A stretch of DNA of 64,000 bases. Source: Arhodomonas sp052060015 (GTDB taxonomy: Bacteria > Pseudomonadota > Gammaproteobacteria > Nitrococcales > Nitrococcaceae). Below, piece by piece: positions 27,944 through 37,293 of this stretch. How positions within the stretch are numbered: position 1 is the stretch's first letter; every line of letters starts with the position of its first letter. The notes under the pieces were generated by a model. That model did no database searches. It saw only the letters and a program-made list of their open reading frames with translations, and was not told the DNA's origin. Made by a program: the position numbers and the translations under genes. The stretch is from the NCBI RefSeq assembly GCF_052060015.1, contig NZ_JBPODZ010000008.1, forward strand, positions 66,836 to 130,835. Direction: 5' to 3'.

Positions 27944-30267
27944 CTGTCGCCGTCGCCGCGCCGCCGTCCGGGACGCCGGCGTCGCCTCCCGCTCTTGGCG
28001 CTCTTACCGCCCTTGCCCTGCTCCTGGCGGCGCTTGCTGCTACGCGTGCCACCCCCCTCCAAGGGCTCACCGTCCGGGCCGAGGGGGTGGGCCACCGGCT
28101 GGAAATCGATCTTGCGCTCGTCGATATCCACCCGGGCAACGAGTACCCGGATACGATCGGTAAGCCGGTACTCCTTGCCGGTACGCTCGCCGGTGAGGCG
28201 GTGGCCGACCGGGTCGAAGTGGAAGAAATCGCTCTCGAGGTTGGTGATGTGGATGAGCCCATCCACGTAGATGCCCTCGAGCTCCACGAACAGCCCGAAG
28301 CTGGTGACCCCGCTGATCACACCGTTGAACTCCTGGCCCACCCGTTCGGCCATATAGCGGCACTTCAGCGTCATCTCGGCGTCGCGGCTCGCCTCCTCGG
28401 CGCGCCGGTCAGTCATCGAGCAGTGCTCGCCCAGGGTAACCAGGTAGTCATTGCTATAGCCGAAATCCGCCGGCTTGCCACCGTTGATGACATGCTTGAT
28501 CGCGCGGTGGACGACCAGGTCCGGATAACGCCGGATCGGCGAGGTAAAGTGGGTGTAGGCATCCAGGGCCAGGCCGAAATGCCCGGCGTTGTCCGGGCGG
28601 TACTCCGCGGCCATCATCGAGCGCAGCAGGACGGTCTCGATGAGGTGTCGGTCGGGGCGGCTACGCACGCGTTGCATTAACGCAGCGTAATGCTTCGGCT
28701 CCGGACTGTCGCCGCCCTCCAGCCGCAGTCCCACCTGGGCCAGGAACTGGCGTAGGTTATCCAGGCGCTCCTCCGCCGGCGGCTCGTGCACCCGATAGAG
28801 GGCGGGCACGCGCTTGCGCTCGAGGAACCTCGCGGCGGCCACGTTGGCCCGCACCATGCACTCCTCGATGAGCTTGTGCGCATCATGGCGCTCGGTGGGA
28901 TGGATGGCCGCGATCTGCCCATCGGAGTCGAATTCGATCTCCGTCTCCGTGGTCTCGAAGTCGATGGCGCCACGGCGATCCCGATCCTTACGCAGGACGC
29001 GGTAGAGCGAGAACAGGTGATCGATGTACTTGAGGATGCCGCGGTAGCGCCGGCGCACCTCCGGATCCCGATCGATGTGGATGGCCTTGACCTCGTCGTA
29101 GGTCAGCCGGGCGTGGGAGCGCATCACCGCATCATAGAAGCGCGAGCGCCGCACCTTGCCCTCGCGGTTGATCTGCATCTCGCAGACCATGCACAGGCGA
29201 TCCACCTTCGGGTTGAGCGAACACAGCCCGTTGGAGAGCTCCTCGGGCAGCATGGGTACCACGCTGCGGGGGAAATACACCGAATTGCCGCGCTCGGCGC
29301 CTTCGGTGTCCAGTGGGCTGCCGGGGGTCACGTAATGGGCCACGTCGGCGATGGCCACCAGCAGCTTCCAGCCGTTCTCGGTGGGCTCGCAGTAGACCGC
29401 GTCGTCGAAATCCCGGGCGTCGGGGCCGTCGATGGTCACCAGGGGGAGTTTGCGCAGATCCTTGCGTCCCTGCTTGGCCGCCTCAGGCACCTCCTCGCCG
29501 AAGGCCACGGCCTCCTGCTCCACCTCCTTCGGCCATTCCACCGGGATGCCATGGACCCGGGCGGCGACGTCGATCTCGCTGCCCTCGGGGATATGGCGCC
29601 CCACTACCTCGGTGACCCGGCCGATGGGCTGGCGGCGCTTGGAGGGCTGACTCAACACCTCCACCACCACCAGATCGCCGTCTTGGGCGTCGCCGCGGTT
29701 ATCCGGCGGGATGATGACGTCCTGGTGCAGGCGCTTGTTGTCCGGCACCAGGAAGCCGACACCGCTCTCCTCGAAGTAGCGCCCGGCGATGCTGCGGTTG
29801 GCCCGCTCCAGGACCTCCACCACCTCGCCCTCCGGGCGGCCCTGGCGATCGACGCCGGTGATCCGGACCACCGCACGGTCACCGTGGAGGAGATTGCGCA
29901 TCTCCCGGGGCGAGAGGAACACCGTGTCGCCGGGGAGGTCCGGGCGCAGCACGCCCCAGCCCTCCGGGCCGGAGCGCACGCGCCCGCGCACCAGCTCCTC
30001 GTTGTCCACCACCACATAGCCGTTGCGGCGGTTGCGCACGAGCTGGCCATCGCGCTCCATGGCGCGCAGCCGACGGCGCAGACCCTCAAGGGCATCCTCG
30101 TCGGTCAGTCCAAAGAGCTCAGCAAGCTCCTTGCGGGCGAGGGGCCGCGCCGCCGCCTCGAGCTGCTCGAGGATATACTCGCGACTCGGGACCGGGTTCC
30201 CGTACTTTTCCTGCTCGCGCGCCAGATGCGGGTCCGCACCCGGATCGACACTACCTTTTTTGGCCAT
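27940..30267 (-). CDS. rnr: Ribonuclease R
   Basis: A 3'-5' processive exoribonuclease (775 aa) that degrades structured RNA. Order: helix-turn-helix-like N terminus (REYILEQLEAAARPLARKEL), two cold-shock domains (about 80-230), the RNB catalytic domain with Asp cluster in VTIDGPDARDFDDAVYCE, the S1 domain (VGQEFNGVISGVTSFGLFVEL) near 640-720, and a Lys/Arg-rich tail that helps unwind RNA. AGGA precedes the ATG by 10 bases. It is followed directly by rlmB as in most gammaproteobacteria. Confidence 0.97.
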   Translation of the reverse strand: MAKKGSVDPGADPHLAREQEKYGNPVPSREYILEQLEAAARPLARKELAELFGLTDEDALEGLRRRLRAMERDGQLVRNRRNGYVVVDNEELVRGRVRSGPEGWGVLRPDLPGDTVFLSPREMRNLLHGDRAVVRITGVDRQGRPEGEVVEVLERANRSIAGRYFEESGVGFLVPDNKRLHQDVIIPPDNRGDAQDGDLVVVEVLSQPSKRRQPIGRVTEVVGRHIPEGSEIDVAARVHGIPVEWPKEVEQEAVAFGEEVPEAAKQGRKDLRKLPLVTIDGPDARDFDDAVYCEPTENGWKLLVAIADVAHYVTPGSPLDTEGAERGNSVYFPRSVVPMLPEELSNGLCSLNPKVDRLCMVCEMQINREGKVRRSRFYDAVMRSHARLTYDEVKAIHIDRDPEVRRRYRGILKYIDHLFSLYRVLRKDRDRRGAIDFETTETEIEFDSDGQIAAIHPTERHDAHKLIEECMVRANVAAARFLERKRVPALYRVHEPPAEERLDNLRQFLAQVGLRLEGGDSPEPKHYAALMQRVRSRPDRHLIETVLLRSMMAAEYRPDNAGHFGLALDAYTHFTSPIRRYPDLVVHRAIKHVINGGKPADFGYSNDYLVTLGEHCSMTDRRAEEASRDAEMTLKCRYMAERVGQEFNGVISGVTSFGLFVELEGIYVDGLIHITNLESDFFHFDPVGHRLTGERTGKEYRLTDRIRVLVARVDIDERKIDFQPVAHPLGPDGEPLEGGGTRSSKRRQEQGKGGKSAKSGRRRRRPGRRRGDGDS

Positions 30268-30369
30268 GCGGTTCGCTTCCTATTCGCAACAAATGGCGCC
30301 ATTAATGCGCGGAAGCATACGCCATCGGCCCCGCTCCATGCACCCGCTCGCACTGAAATGCCAGCGCGC

Positions 30370-31563
30370 TCAGCGCCCGCGGAGATAGCGCGAAACCACC
30401 TTCTCCTCGCGGATCAGCCCCTGAGGCCGGAACAGCACGATGCCGGCGAGCAGGAGCGCCACCAGCAGCCAGCGGAAGTAGGCCGCCCGCCGGGGCAGGT
30501 CATCGGAGATCAGTGCCAGCAGCGGCTCGATGGCGCTGGTCAGGAAGGCGGTGCCGCTCCACACCCCCCAGACGATGAAGCCCCCGATCACCGCGCCGCG
30601 GTTATTGCCGCTGCCGCCGAGCATGAGCATCACCCACACCAGGAAGGTGGCGAACAGCGCGTGGAAGTGGCTGTAGTCGATGGTCACCACGTAATGGGCG
30701 TAGAGAGCGCCAGCGATGCCCATGATCACCGCCCCGAACACGAAGGACTGGATGCGCACATAGGTGATGGGTTTGCCGTTCATCGCCGCCGAGCCCTCGT
30801 CATCACGCACGGCCCGTAGCATCCGCCCCCAGGGCGAGCGACAGGCACGCTCGACGACCATGTACACCACCGCCAAAAACAGCGTGATGATCACCAGGTA
30901 GATCAGCGGATAATCTCGCGGCGACAACGGCTCCAGCAACGCGGTCGCCCAGGCCGGGAGCCATTCGCAGACATCACCGCGCACCGCGCACTGCAGCGGC
31001 TGGGGGATGCCGCGCAGCGGCTGCGGGCCGTTGGCGAGCCAGCGCTCGTTCTGGAAGATCAACCGGATGATCTCCGCCACGCCGATGGTGGCGATGGCAA
31101 GGAAATCCATCCGCAACCGCAGCACGGGCACCGCCACCAGGAAGGCCACCACCGCGGAGACCGCCGCCGCCGCGGCTACACCCACCAGGAACGGCATGTC
31201 CAGGCCGAAGGCCATCTGGGTGTACTGCGCCGCCATCCCTGTGGGGGCCTCCACGGTGACCAGCGCTGAAGTGAAGGCACCCACGGCGAAGAAACCGGCC
31301 ACGCCGAAGTTGAGATGCCCCGTATAGCCCCACTGCGTGTTCAGCCCGAGGCTCAGCATGGCGTAGACGCTGCCCATGATGGCGAAGGACACCACATAGG
31401 CCAGGATGCCCGGCGGCAGCGCTGCCGCCGCGACGAAGCCAGCGACCGCCCCGATCACGACAGCGGCGGGCAGCCGCCAGGGGCGCGGCGGCAGCACCAA
31501 CGCCATCAGCAGCACGGCGGGTATGACCAGCAGGATGCCCTTGATCAATACGATGCTCGACAT
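30370..31563 (-). CDS. livM: Branched-chain amino-acid-type ABC permease LivM
   Basis: A 397-aa inner-membrane permease of the LivM family with about ten helices. The family segment with GYTGHLNFGVAGFFAVGA and a conserved RAVRDDEGSAAMNGKP coupling loop (EAA-like) are present. It is the last gene of the five-gene importer; its stop is followed by the 102-base rnr upstream region. Substrates of this family include Leu/Ile/Val, urea and other amides, so the symbol marks family only. Confidence 0.88.
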   Translation of the reverse strand: MSSIVLIKGILLVIPAVLLMALVLPPRPWRLPAAVVIGAVAGFVAAAALPPGILAYVVSFAIMGSVYAMLSLGLNTQWGYTGHLNFGVAGFFAVGAFTSALVTVEAPTGMAAQYTQMAFGLDMPFLVGVAAAAAVSAVVAFLVAVPVLRLRMDFLAIATIGVAEIIRLIFQNERWLANGPQPLRGIPQPLQCAVRGDVCEWLPAWATALLEPLSPRDYPLIYLVIITLFLAVVYMVVERACRSPWGRMLRAVRDDEGSAAMNGKPITYVRIQSFVFGAVIMGIAGALYAHYVVTIDYSHFHALFATFLVWVMLMLGGSGNNRGAVIGGFIVWGVWSGTAFLTSAIEPLLALISDDLPRRAAYFRWLLVALLLAGIVLFRPQGLIREEKVVSRYLRGR

Positions 31564-31567
31564 GGCG

Positions 31568-32641
31568 CTACCCTCCCGAGCGGCCGAACAGGCCCTGGGG
31601 CCGGACCAGCAAGACGATCACCATAAGCACGAAGGCCACGGCGGGACCGTAGGTCGGATCGAGGAATGCCGAGGAAACCTGGTGGGTCACACCGATAATC
31701 AGCGCCCCCACCAACGCACCGTAGGGATTGCCGATACCCCCCATGATGGTGGCGGCAAACATCGGTAGCAGCAGCCAGAAGCCCATCTCCGGGCGCAGTT
31801 GCGAGGACAGCCCGTACATGGTCCCCGCCGCCGCAGCCAGGGCGCCACCGATCATCCAAGTCCAGGCGATCACCCGCTCGGTATTGATCCCGCGGACCTG
31901 GGCCAGCTCCGGGTTGTCCGCCGTGGCCCGCATGGCCTTGCCGATGCGGGTGCGCTCGAGGAGCAGATACACCGCCGCCATGAGCACCAGGGCCAGCACC
32001 AGGATGAAGAGCTGGTCGGCGCGTATGCGGATCCCCAGGGGCAGGTCCAGGGCGGGGTTGGCACGGCCGGGGTAGTAGAAGTGGAAATCCGGTCCCCAGA
32101 GGATGTAGATGATGCTGCGCAGGAAGAACGCCATCGCCAGCGAGGCCATGGCGAAGAGCACCAGGTGCGCATTTTGATTGCGCAGGCGGCGGTAGACCAC
32201 CCGATCCACCGCCAGGCCCACCAGGCCCACCAGGGGCATGGCGAGGACCAGCGCCACGAGGAATTCCCAGCCGAAGGACAGCGGCCGCAGCGTCTGCCCC
32301 TGGGGTAGCAAGGCCACCAGGGCGAAGGTGAAGTAGGCGCCGAAGGTCACCAAGGCACCGTGGGAGAAGTTCGGGAATTTGAGCACGCCGTAGACCAGCG
32401 TCAGCCCAATGCTCCCGAGTCCGATGATGCCCCCAAGCATCAGCCCCCAGGCCACCAGGGACAGCAGCCGCTCGCCGCCCACGCCCTGGGCCCAGGCAAG
32501 GGCCACCAGCGCCACAAAGACTGCGGCCACCGCCACCAGCAGGAAGGCGCGGGTCTGGACCACCTCGCGCAGGCGCTCGCCGGGCCGTTTCTCGCGCAGG
32601 ACCATGCCGCCGGCGGTGTTGGCCGGATCGCCCCCATTCAT
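31568..32641 (-). CDS. livH: Branched-chain amino-acid-type ABC permease LivH
   Basis: A 357-aa permease with about eight helices; unlike the usual ~300 residues it has an N-terminal soluble extension and an additional helix before the family core starts at LGSIGLTLVYGVLKFPNFSHGALVTFGAY. The coupling loop is RTRIGKAMRATADNPELAQVRGIN. LivM follows after four bases and LivF precedes by three. Confidence 0.88.
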   Translation of the reverse strand: MNGGDPANTAGGMVLREKRPGERLREVVQTRAFLLVAVAAVFVALVALAWAQGVGGERLLSLVAWGLMLGGIIGLGSIGLTLVYGVLKFPNFSHGALVTFGAYFTFALVALLPQGQTLRPLSFGWEFLVALVLAMPLVGLVGLAVDRVVYRRLRNQNAHLVLFAMASLAMAFFLRSIIYILWGPDFHFYYPGRANPALDLPLGIRIRADQLFILVLALVLMAAVYLLLERTRIGKAMRATADNPELAQVRGINTERVIAWTWMIGGALAAAAGTMYGLSSQLRPEMGFWLLLPMFAATIMGGIGNPYGALVGALIIGVTHQVSSAFLDPTYGPAVAFVLMVIVLLVRPQGLFGRSGG

Positions 32642-32644
32642 CGA

Positions 32645-33352
32645 TTAACCCCCCAGATACAGACGACCCACGTCGGGGTCGTTGAGCAGCTCATGGCCGG
32701 CGCCCTCGACGCGGTTCTGGCCACTGGCCAGGACATAGCCACGGTCGGCCATTTCCAGGGACTTGCGGGCATTCTGCTCGACCATGAGCACCGCCAGCCC
32801 CGTCGCGTTGATGCGCCGGATATTCTCGAACATCTCGTCCACCAGCTTCGGTGACAGCCCGGCGGAGGGCTCGTCGAGGAGCAGCAACCCCGGGTCCAGC
32901 ATCAGCGCGCTACCGATGGCCACCATCTGCCGCTCGCCGCCGGACATCTTGCCCGCGCGCTGGCGGCGGCGCTCCTCGAGCTTCGGGAAGAGCTCGTAGA
33001 TCCGCGCCTTGCGCTCGGGGAGCTGGCGCTCCTCGAGCAGGTACCCCCCCATCTCCAGGTTCTCCTCCACCGTGAGCTGAACGAAGACATTCGCCACTTG
33101 GGGCACATAGCACATCCCCCGCTTGACCACCTCGTAGGGGGTCAGCCCGGCGATCTCCTGGTCGCGGAACTGGATGGATCCCTGCTTGGGATGGACCAGC
33201 CCGAAGATGGTCTTCATCACTGTGGACTTGCCGGCACCATTGGGCCCGATCAGCGAGACGATCTCGCCGTCGTGCACCTCCAGATGCACGTCGTGGAGGA
33301 TCTCGGTGTCCCCGTAGCCCGCGGTAATCCCGTCAGCCTTCAGCAACGGCAT
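32645..33352 (-). CDS. livF: ABC importer ATP-binding protein LivF
   Basis: 235 aa. Walker A GPNGAGKST, signature MSGGERQMVAIGSALM, Walker B LLLLDEPSAGLSP. LivF-type GLVHPKQGSIQF and MCYVPQVANVF segments distinguish it from LivG. It overlaps the livG 3' end by 20 bases, giving translational coupling. Confidence 0.92.
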   Translation of the reverse strand: MPLLKADGITAGYGDTEILHDVHLEVHDGEIVSLIGPNGAGKSTVMKTIFGLVHPKQGSIQFRDQEIAGLTPYEVVKRGMCYVPQVANVFVQLTVEENLEMGGYLLEERQLPERKARIYELFPKLEERRRQRAGKMSGGERQMVAIGSALMLDPGLLLLDEPSAGLSPKLVDEMFENIRRINATGLAVLMVEQNARKSLEMADRGYVLASGQNRVEGAGHELLNDPDVGRLYLGG

Positions 33353-34172
33353 ACTGCCCTCCCAGGTAGGCCTCGAGCACCCGCGGGTCGTTGCGCACCT
33401 CCTCTGGGGAACCGGTCATCAGCTGCCGGCCCTCGCTCATGACGATCACCGGATCACACAACGACATGATCATGTCCATGTCGTGTTCGATGACCAGGAA
33501 GGTGATGCCACGCTCGCGATTCAAGGTGCGGATATTCTCGGTGAGCCGGCGCATCAGCGTCGGATTGACCCCCGCGCCGGGCTCGTCGAGCAGCACCAGC
33601 CGCGGATCGGTCATCAGTGTGCGCGCCAGCTCCAGGAGTTTCTTCTGTCCGCCGGAGAGGTTGCGGGCGTACTCGTCACGCACATGGCCGAGCTCGACGA
33701 ACTCCAGCACCTCCAGCGCCTTCTCCCGGATCTCACGCTCCTGGCGACGCACGGCACCCGGCCGCAGCCAGGCGCTGATCAGCTGCTCGCCCACCTGATC
33801 CGTTGGCACCAGCATCAGGTTCTCGAGCACCGAGAGGCTTTCGTGCTCCCGAGGGATCTGGAAGGTCCGGCACAGGCCGTGGCGGAAGATCCGGTGCGGC
33901 GGCAGATTGGTGATATCGTGCCCGTCGAGGATCACCCGCCCGCCCTGCGCGGCATGAAAGCCGGTGACCACGTTGAACAGGGTGGTCTTGCCGGCACCGT
34001 TGGGCCCGATCAAGCCGGTGATGGTCCCTTCATGGACCTCTAGGTCCGCACCGTCCAGCGCCCGCAGACCGCCGAAATCGCGCAGCAGGCCGGTGACTTC
34101 CAGCAGGGGTTTGGCGGATGGGGACGAGCGCGTCGTGGAGGTTTCTTCTGTGGTTGCGGTCTCGTCGCTCAC
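33333..34172 (-). CDS. livG: ABC importer ATP-binding protein LivG
   Basis: 279 aa. Walker A GPNGAGKTT, signature LSGGQKKLLELARTLM, Walker B LVLLDEPGAGVNP. LivG features include FNVVTGFHAAQGG and RTFQIPREHESLSVLENLM. The first 20 residues form a Ser/Thr/Glu-rich extension not found in E. coli LivG. It begins 84 bases after the binding-protein gene, past an internal terminator. Confidence 0.92.
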   Translation of the reverse strand: MSDETATTEETSTTRSSPSAKPLLEVTGLLRDFGGLRALDGADLEVHEGTITGLIGPNGAGKTTLFNVVTGFHAAQGGRVILDGHDITNLPPHRIFRHGLCRTFQIPREHESLSVLENLMLVPTDQVGEQLISAWLRPGAVRRQEREIREKALEVLEFVELGHVRDEYARNLSGGQKKLLELARTLMTDPRLVLLDEPGAGVNPTLMRRLTENIRTLNRERGITFLVIEHDMDMIMSLCDPVIVMSEGRQLMTGSPEEVRNDPRVLEAYLGGQYAVAEG

Positions 34173-34211
34173 CTTGTCCTCACTCGTTGTCTGGTCCTCC
34201 GGGTGTACCGG

Positions 34212-34242
34212 AAAACGGCCCGCCGCCGGGCGCGGCGGGCCG
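34212..34242 (-). terminator. Internal terminator/attenuator between binding-protein gene and livG
   Basis: On the minus strand a 10-bp stem (CGGCCCGCCG / CGGCGGGCCG) with a 7-base loop and TTTT, within the 84-base gap. A partial stop here would make binding protein in excess over permease and ATPase, common in binding-protein operons. Confidence 0.7.
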
Positions 34243-34256
34243 ACTCGGTCCCCGGA

Positions 34257-35591
34257 TCACTCGGCGGGGATATCCTCCGGGGACTGGATCTGCAGAGTCT
34301 CGATATCACCGCCCGCGTACTTCCAGATGGCGATGGGCGTGATCACGTCGCCGTTGTCGTCGAAGTCCGCCGGCCCGGCGGCCCCGGAGTAGGCGACATC
34401 CTCACCGTCCAGGATCGCCTGGATGCCGGCGGCGATGCTCTCCGCGTCACCGGCCACGATGTCCTGTCCCGGCGGGTTGGCCACCTCGCGGAGGCGATCC
34501 CGGAGCACGGTGCCGGTGATGTCATCGGCGTTATCGTAGCCGTCGGCAATGGCCTTGACCACCGCCAGGCCCACCAGCATGGAGGCATCGTAGGCGGACT
34601 CAGTGAACGGCGGGATGCGGTCGTGGCCGTAGGCATCCTCGAACGCCGAAGCGAAGTTCTGGAAGCCGGGGATGCTCTCGTCCTGGCCGGGCGCCGTGCC
34701 GATCAGGCCCTCCAGGTCGTCCGCCCCCACGGCATTGATCACCTCCGAGGAACGATTGCCGTCCACGAACTGCCAGGTGGTGTGGTCAAAGATATCCCGG
34801 GCCTCCTGCAGGAAGGTCGAGCTGTGGCCCGGATAGCTCGCCGCGAACAGCAGGTCCGGATCGCCCTGGTAGGCCTGGGCCAGCTGGGACGTATAGGTCG
34901 GTTGCGGCTCCTCGGGATGAGGCACCTGGGCGTTGACCGTTCCACCCCGTGCCTGGAAGGCGCGGGCGAAGGCGTTGGACAGGCCCTGGCCGTAGGGGTT
35001 GTTGATGAAGATGGTCGACGCTGTATCCACCTGGTAGTCGTCGAAGATCTCGCCACGGGCGAGCTGCGCGGCGACGATGCCCTGCAGGGCGTCGGAGGCG
35101 GTGGTGCGGAACAGCATGTCCGCGTCCTTGTCCTCCGGCAGGATCGAGATCAGCGGCGAGGTGGAGCCGTTGGAGATCTGCAGCACCTCGGAGGGGATGG
35201 TCACCGACGTGGCCACTGCCACGGTGACGCCGCTGGACCAACCGCCGACGATGGCGGGCACGCCCTCAACCTCGACGAGCTGCCGGGCCGCCTCAATGGC
35301 CGGCGTGGGCAGCGTGTTGGTGTCCTCGGCGAGGTGCTCGGAGATTACCGGGCCGCCGAGCACCTCCTCGGCAGCGGCGTTGATATGGTCCACGCCCAGT
35401 GCGGCACCGTCCCGGTAGAACTCGCCAAATTCCGCCCCCGCACCGGTGAACGGGGCGATCTGGCCGAGCTTGATCGCCGGCGGCGCGTCCTGGGCACCGA
35501 CGCTGGTGGTCACCAGCGCCGCACCGAGTGCGAGGGCACTGAGGATTCCGCGGGCACTGCCGCCCGTCACGCTTGCCGTGTCTTCATGCAT
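34257..35591 (-). CDS. Periplasmic substrate-binding protein, LivK family
   Basis: A 444-aa Periplasmic_Binding_Protein type 6 fold. A signal peptide occupies about residues 12-33 (ILSALALGAALVTTSVGAQD). The mature part has KLGQIAPFTGAGAEFGE, GVPAIVGGWSSGVTVAV, and FRTTASDALQGIVAAQLA. It is longer than E. coli LivJ/LivK (~370). AGGAG lies about 8 bases before the ATG. First gene of the operon with livGFHM. The ligand is not predictable; branched-chain amino acids or amides are both in family range. Confidence 0.9.
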   Translation of the reverse strand: MHEDTASVTGGSARGILSALALGAALVTTSVGAQDAPPAIKLGQIAPFTGAGAEFGEFYRDGAALGVDHINAAAEEVLGGPVISEHLAEDTNTLPTPAIEAARQLVEVEGVPAIVGGWSSGVTVAVATSVTIPSEVLQISNGSTSPLISILPEDKDADMLFRTTASDALQGIVAAQLARGEIFDDYQVDTASTIFINNPYGQGLSNAFARAFQARGGTVNAQVPHPEEPQPTYTSQLAQAYQGDPDLLFAASYPGHSSTFLQEARDIFDHTTWQFVDGNRSSEVINAVGADDLEGLIGTAPGQDESIPGFQNFASAFEDAYGHDRIPPFTESAYDASMLVGLAVVKAIADGYDNADDITGTVLRDRLREVANPPGQDIVAGDAESIAAGIQAILDGEDVAYSGAAGPADFDDNGDVITPIAIWKYAGGDIETLQIQSPEDIPAE

Positions 35592-35761
35592 GGCTGCTCT
35601 CCTGATATGGGCCTTTACGGGACACCGATGGCCTCACGCCACCGCGCCCACTTCTTCTTGCTCTGGTCCGGTGCGACGGACTCGCCGCGCACCTCACGGT
35701 AGGAGTGTAGACGCTGTTCGCCGAAGGGCAATCGCCTCGCGCGAAACCGTCGGCAGGGCGT

Positions 35762-35790
35762 TTGACAGCCCCGCCACGGGAGGGTAGTCT
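35762..35790 (+). promoter_or_regulatory. Promoter of tRNA-Leu(CAG)
   Basis: TTGACA (perfect), exactly 17 bases, TAGTCT, 42 bases before the tRNA. The rest of the 241-base gap to the binding-protein gene shows no gene. Confidence 0.8.
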
Positions 35791-35832
35791 TTGCGCCGCT
35801 TGTCGCCGACGCCCGGCGTCGACGACGGGAAA

Positions 35833-35919
35833 GCCGAGGTGGCGGAATTGGTAGACGCGCTAGCTTCAGGTGCTAGTGGGGGTAACCCCGTGGAGGTTCA
35901 AGTCCTCTCCTCGGCACCA
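35833..35919 (+). tRNA. tRNA-Leu (anticodon CAG)
   Basis: A class II tRNA: acceptor GCCGAGG, anticodon loop TTCAGGT with CAG, long variable arm (GTGGGGGTAACCCCGT), T arm GTTCAAGTC, encoded CCA. It has its own promoter and terminator and lies convergent to purA. Confidence 0.97.
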
Positions 35920-35929
35920 AACTCCCGGA

Positions 35930-35958
35930 AGGGGCGGGCCCGATGGTCCGCCCTTTTT
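35930..35958 (+). terminator. Terminator of tRNA-Leu(CAG)
   Basis: A 9-bp stem (GGGCGGGCC / GGTCCGCCC, one G-T pair), 4-base loop, then TTTTT. Confidence 0.88.
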
Positions 35959-35986
35959 CGTGGGCATTCCCCGGCGCCGGAGCGTC

Positions 35987-37279
35987 CTACTGATAGGGAT
36001 TTCGCAGGACGATGGTATCGTGCCGATCGGCCCCGGTGGAGATCATGTCCACCGACACACCCACCAGCTCCTCGATGCGCTTGAGATAGGTCCGCGCGGC
36101 CTCCGGCAAATCCTCATAGCGACGGATCCCCACCGTCGAGCACTGCCAGCCCGGCAGCTCCACGTACTCCGGCTCGCATTCGGCCACGGCCTCCGCCCCC
36201 GCCGGCAGCACCGCGCTGCTGCGGTCGGCGCTGCGGTAGCCGACGCAGATGCGCAGGGTCTCGAGCTCGTCGAGTACGTCGAGCTTGGTCACGCACAGCC
36301 CGGAGAAGCTGTTGATCTGCGCCGAGCGCCGCATGGCCACCGCATCGAACCAGCCGCAGCGCCGCGGCCGGCCGGTGGTGGCGCCGAACTCGTGACCCCG
36401 CCGGGCGATGTGCTCGCCGAGCTCGTCGAAGAGCTCCGTGGGGAAGGGTCCCGCGCCGACCCGCGTGGTATACGCCTTGGTGATGCCGAGGACGTAGTCG
36501 ATGTCCCGCGGCCCCACGCCGGTGCCCGTGGCCGCTGCCCCGGCGGTAGTGTTCGAGGAGGTCACATAGGGATAGGTACCGTGATCGATATCCAGCAACG
36601 TCCCCTGCGCGCCCTCGAAGAGCAGGTCCTCCCCCGCCTCCCGCCGGTCATGAAGCAGCGCCGCCACATCGGCGGTAATCGGACGCAGGAACTCGGCATG
36701 CGCCAGGCACTCGTCCTGGATGCGCTGAAAGTCCAGGGTTGCCTCCCCGAAATAGCGCTGGAGCACGAAATTGTGGAAATCGAGCAGCTCACCAAGCTTG
36801 GAGGCGAGCCGCTCGCGGTGGAACAGGTCGCCGATGCGCAGCCCCCGACGCGCCACCTTGTCCTCGTAGGCGGGACCGATGCCGCGCCCGGTGGTGCCGA
36901 TGGCGGCGTGGCCACGGGCACGCTCGCGGGCCTGGTCCAGGGCTTGATGCGAGGGCAGTATCACCGGGCAGGCGGGGCTGACCCGCAGCCGCTCGCGGGC
37001 GGGCACGCCTCGGCCCTCGAGGGCCTCCACCTCCTCGCGCAAGGCCGCCGGGGAGACCACCACACCATTACCGATGGCGCAGAGCACACCCTCGCGCAGG
37101 ATGCCGGAGGGGATGAGGTGCAGCACCGTCTTCTCCCCGTCGATGACCAGGGTATGGCCAGCGTTGTGCCCGCCCTGGAAGCGGGCCACCGCCGATACCC
37201 CTTCGGTGAGGAGGTCGACCACCTTGCCCTTGCCTTCGTCGCCCCACTGGGAGCCGACGACCACTACGCTGTTGCCCAT
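35987..37279 (-). CDS. purA: Adenylosuccinate synthetase
   Basis: It makes adenylosuccinate from IMP, Asp and GTP in AMP synthesis. It is 430 aa. P-loop GSQWGDEGKGKVVD near residue 8, GGHNAGHT, TTGRGIGPAYEDK, VGAGPFPTEL, and GATTGRPRRCGWFD are all present. The hisZ-purA order with a 14-base gap is usual in gammaproteobacteria with HisZ. Confidence 0.98.
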   Translation of the reverse strand: MGNSVVVVGSQWGDEGKGKVVDLLTEGVSAVARFQGGHNAGHTLVIDGEKTVLHLIPSGILREGVLCAIGNGVVVSPAALREEVEALEGRGVPARERLRVSPACPVILPSHQALDQARERARGHAAIGTTGRGIGPAYEDKVARRGLRIGDLFHRERLASKLGELLDFHNFVLQRYFGEATLDFQRIQDECLAHAEFLRPITADVAALLHDRREAGEDLLFEGAQGTLLDIDHGTYPYVTSSNTTAGAAATGTGVGPRDIDYVLGITKAYTTRVGAGPFPTELFDELGEHIARRGHEFGATTGRPRRCGWFDAVAMRRSAQINSFSGLCVTKLDVLDELETLRICVGYRSADRSSAVLPAGAEAVAECEPEYVELPGWQCSTVGIRRYEDLPEAARTYLKRIEELVGVSVDMISTGADRHDTIVLRNPYQ

Positions 37280-37293
37280 GAATCCCCTTCCGT

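Noticed and set aside
28786..30819. 677-codon open frame on the plus strand opposite rnr
   Set aside because: Antisense shadow of a high-GC gene with clear RNase R motifs; no ribosome site and no recognisable family.
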